Source: Thermoplasmata archaeon
Lineage (GTDB): Archaea; Thermoplasmatota; Thermoplasmata; Thermoplasmatales; Thermoplasmataceae
Length of the DNA: 14,752 nucleotides
Assembly (NCBI GenBank): GCA_021797025.1
Contig: JAKAAK010000053.1
Span: 1 to 14,752, forward strand
Reading direction: 5' to 3'
Shown: piece by piece, positions 12,832-14,752 of the stretch
Numbering within the stretch: the first letter of the stretch is position 1
Layout of the letters: each line of letters begins with the position of its first letter
Made by a program: the position numbers and the translations under genes
The notes under the pieces: model-generated
Told to the model about the DNA's origin: nothing
Database searches by the model: none
Seen by the model: only the letters and a program-made list of their open reading frames with translations

Positions 12832-14131
12832 TTTAAAAACACTCTATGAATACGAACAGTGCAGGGATAGCGACATCGTCTATGAACTCAATGAACTTGC
12901 ATCCAGTAATGAGGAGCTATATAAATTCATGGAAATTACTAGGAGTTATGTAAAATTTAGGCACTATACAGGCTTTATTCCAACAAAGAATTACCGCATT
13001 CAGGTGCTTCCAAAGATCAGCAAGTTGGATATGGATGAAAAGAATAGCAGGGACAATCTTATTGGAATCCTGCTCTACATTTTCTCCCCACCAGAGGTAA
13101 GCATTCCTAAGGTGGAAATTAATGATGACGCAGAACTCGATATGCTGGAACTAATAATTCGCATGTATGCCATAACACTTGAAGAACAGATACTGCAGGG
13201 GGCATACAGAAAATATATTAGGTTTTCAGAGGAAAGTAAATTCCTAAGGGGAAAACTTAACGTTGCTAAGCAGATAAGGAGAATAGATCACTCAAAATTT
13301 TCGATTAACGATTTCAGGTTTTCCATGGACAATGATCTCAACCGTTTCTTTGCACATGCAAATAGGAATTTCATGCGGCTAACACATGACAACACAAATG
13401 CAAATCTTCTCGCCTGGATAGATGGCATTCTTCATGATGAGGATATATCACCATGGTCCCGATGCGAGATTAACTTCAACAGATTGAATGAACGATTCCG
13501 GACTCCCTATATATATGCACGCATGATACTGGATAACTTGATTATGATGTCAGGCGGCCGTAGAGATAATATAACCATGATATTTAATATGAATATGGTT
13601 TTTGAAAACTTCTTTGCAAAGTTCATAAATAAAAATAAGGAGGCAATATTTTCTAATATGAGCCCAAAAATAGAAATTCAATGCAGAAGTAACAATTTCA
13701 TATACAATTATAATGTTGGTGATCTTAAAAAGAGTTTACGTTTTACAAAGCCGGATGTCATATTATCCTTTGATAATTATACATGCATATTCGATACAAA
13801 GTATAAAAAACTAAATGATCCACAAATCGATAGAATTAAAGTCAAGACTGATAAAGCACATTCCATTGCATCCAGTGATCTTTATCAGATGTATACATAT
13901 TCACAGGTATACAATGCGAAGCATACTCTACTGGTATTTCCAGGATATGAGAGCCGACTCAGCAACTCATATATATTCAACCTCAAAGATAAGGAAAAGA
14001 AACTCTGGATATATATGCTCAAACTGAATTTTAATTCGGATAAGTGGGAAGTAGAACTTGTTGATAAATTTAAGAAAGATTTCATGGAAATCATAAAAGT
14101 AGATCATCAAAATAATTGCACATTTCTTTAA
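12812..14131 (+). CDS. mcrC: McrC nuclease subunit
   Basis: A 439-residue McrC-family protein, the cleavage subunit that joins McrB rings. The N-terminal half (SYVKFRHYTGFIPTKNYRIQ, VLPKI, about 45-69) matches the McrC core, followed by ESKFLRGKLNVAKQI (141-155). The C-terminal PD-(D/E)XK nuclease has D315 (KPDVIL) and D328-T-K330 (IFDTKYK), 13 residues apart, the same spacing as the D/D-x-K of E. coli McrC, and then DLYQMYTYSQ (356-365). All catalytic residues are present. The start is a TTG inside the last codons of mcrB, with AGGGGAT about 5 bases before it; translation is coupled. Whether it works depends on how McrB is produced. Confidence 0.88.
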   Translation: MKPVSSNLKTLYEYEQCRDSDIVYELNELASSNEELYKFMEITRSYVKFRHYTGFIPTKNYRIQVLPKISKLDMDEKNSRDNLIGILLYIFSPPEVSIPKVEINDDAELDMLELIIRMYAITLEEQILQGAYRKYIRFSEESKFLRGKLNVAKQIRRIDHSKFSINDFRFSMDNDLNRFFAHANRNFMRLTHDNTNANLLAWIDGILHDEDISPWSRCEINFNRLNERFRTPYIYARMILDNLIMMSGGRRDNITMIFNMNMVFENFFAKFINKNKEAIFSNMSPKIEIQCRSNNFIYNYNVGDLKKSLRFTKPDVILSFDNYTCIFDTKYKKLNDPQIDRIKVKTDKAHSIASSDLYQMYTYSQVYNAKHTLLVFPGYESRLSNSYIFNLKDKEKKLWIYMLKLNFNSDKWEVELVDKFKKDFMEIIKVDHQNNCTFL

Positions 14132-14165
14132 GTATAGCATATGCAACGGTTATTATTAAAATGGC

Positions 14166-14201
14166 TTTTTTAATAAAAAATTTGGGATTTATCCTATCCC
14201 A
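14166..14201 (+). terminator. Oligo-T and hairpin after mcrC
   Basis: T6 (14166-14171) and a small inverted repeat TGGGAT (14183-14188) with ATCCCA (14196-14201), separated by seven bases, lie 35-70 bases after the mcrC stop. The T6 run is the more likely archaeal termination signal. Confidence 0.4.
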
Positions 14202-14293
14202 TAACGATATACACCTATATCCTATTTTAAATCTGTAAGGATTTATCTTCCTCTACTATTTCATCAGATACTCACAATTTCTATCTATATCCT

Positions 14294-14413
14294 TCAATCT
14301 TCCCCTTCATACTCATCATTGTTGGGGTTCAATTGGTCAGCGTGGTTGTCCTGGTCATATTCTTCCTTTGACTTTTCAGGATCGTCATCCTTATGACTAC
14401 TTCCTTGAGACAT
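14294..14413 (-). CDS. 39-residue acidic protein with NPNN motif
   Basis: A short frame that starts MSQGSSHKDDDPEKSKEEY and ends in acidic residues (NDEYEGED). It is strongly hydrophilic with many D, E, N and K and no hydrophobic core, so it is probably disordered. The segment DNHADQLNPNNDEY (residues 22-35) resembles the DNx(A/S)xQLNPNNPAY motif found in many very small, uncharacterised proteins of bacteria and archaea. A strong Shine-Dalgarno GAGGTG (14418-14423) lies 4 bases before the ATG, and a TATA-like TTTTATAA (14444-14453 region) is upstream. These signals and the matching motif make it a probable real gene. Its function is unknown and a link to the restriction genes is not implied. 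Confidence 0.65.
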   Translation of the reverse strand: MSQGSSHKDDDPEKSKEEYDQDNHADQLNPNNDEYEGED

Positions 14414-14417
14414 ATTA

Positions 14418-14423
14418 CACCTC
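14418..14423 (-). promoter_or_regulatory. Shine-Dalgarno GAGGTG of the 39-residue gene
   Basis: Minus-strand GAGGTG, 4 bases before the ATG at 14413; a nearly full match to the archaeal consensus and the main evidence for this short gene. Confidence 0.6.
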
Positions 14424-14655
14424 AACAAATATATAACTTATTTCCTTATAAAACTTACTAGTTTGTAATTGTAAAGTTACTCGACTTGGCCATTAATTTA
14501 TTTAAACATATATAAAAAAAGAAATTAGGAATAATTCTGTGAATAATAAGCATGTTAAGGATTCCAAGAGATATGAGCTGCTGTATCATAACTAAATTCT
14601 TTAATTAAAAACAAATAAATTTATAGGGTTATTTTAATTATATAAGTGAAAACAT

Positions 14656-14752
14656 ATGCTGAATGTAACTAAAGATCCTGAAAAGGAAAAACAGCACATG
14701 GCCGCTGTTAAGGCTTGGCAAACAATCAGAATTAAGCGTATTGAGAAGATTA
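14656..14752 (+). CDS. Start of a gene cut by the window end
   Basis: An open frame of 32 codons starting MLNVTKDPEKEKQHMAAVKA and continuing beyond the last base. The visible part is basic (RIKRIEKI) and helical, with no recognised family. A TATA-like AAATTTATA (14617-14625) and an A/T-rich stretch lie upstream, giving a short or absent leader. The start could also be the internal ATG at 14701-14703 region. The product cannot be determined from this piece. Confidence 0.5.
   Translation, partial: MLNVTKDPEKEKQHMAAVKAWQTIRIKRIEKI

Noticed and set aside
14539..14595. Eighteen-codon GTG frame (starts MNNKHVKDS) with a TATA-like box about 28 bases upstream
   Set aside because: Too short to support from sequence alone; the promoter-like A/T block at 14505-14520 could be chance.

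Overview
The window looks like a chromosomal defence island from an archaeon, most likely a member of the Thermoplasmatales (Ferroplasma/Acidiplasma-like). This placement is inferred from the low G+C content, from A/T-rich TATA-like boxes 20-30 nt upstream of start codons that often lack a Shine-Dalgarno sequence (leaderless archaeal genes), from a winged-helix regulator with a C-terminal zinc ribbon, and from the archaeal style of the proteins. No rRNA, tRNA or CRISPR array was seen.

Layout. Positions 1-1342: a small two-helix membrane protein (120-347, +), a previously easy-to-miss 52-residue ribbon-helix-helix-like protein (350-508, -) and an orphan D12-class adenine methyltransferase (593-1342, +), with divergent promoters and an inverted repeat between the last two. 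Positions 1348-2007: a DUF4145/HEPN-like protein with an N-terminal zinc-finger-like segment. Positions 2198-5988, minus strand: a compact four-gene restriction-modification operon, in transcription order a TaqI-like N6-adenine methyltransferase, an SPPY-type (probably N4-cytosine) methyltransferase, a LAGLIDADG-fold protein whose catalytic acids are missing, and a small PD-(D/E)XK nuclease. Positions 6451-8068, minus strand: a two-gene operon of unknown function. Positions about 8163-9179: an IS481/rve-type insertion sequence with a frameshifted transposase. Positions 9271-11060: a zinc-ribbon winged-helix regulator divergent from a Dam/DpnM-like methyltransferase and its 1-nt-overlapping PD-(D/E)XK nuclease. 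Positions 11174-14131: an McrB-McrC modification-dependent restriction system whose McrB is split by a frameshift at a run of nine A just before the Walker A motif. Positions 14294-14752: a 39-residue acidic protein and the start of a gene that runs off the window.

How it fits together. Three complete or near-complete DNA-restriction systems, one orphan methyltransferase, two uncharacterised possible defence genes and one insertion sequence lie within 15 kb. The most unusual items are (1) the operon in which an apparently non-catalytic LAGLIDADG protein sits between two methyltransferases and a separate nuclease, suggesting the homing-endonuclease fold is used only for DNA recognition, and (2) the A9 tract in mcrB, where no usable start codon exists upstream of the Walker A motif, so the ATPase can be made only by -1 frameshifting or by a change in tract length. 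Functions are inferred by reading motifs; no database search was possible.
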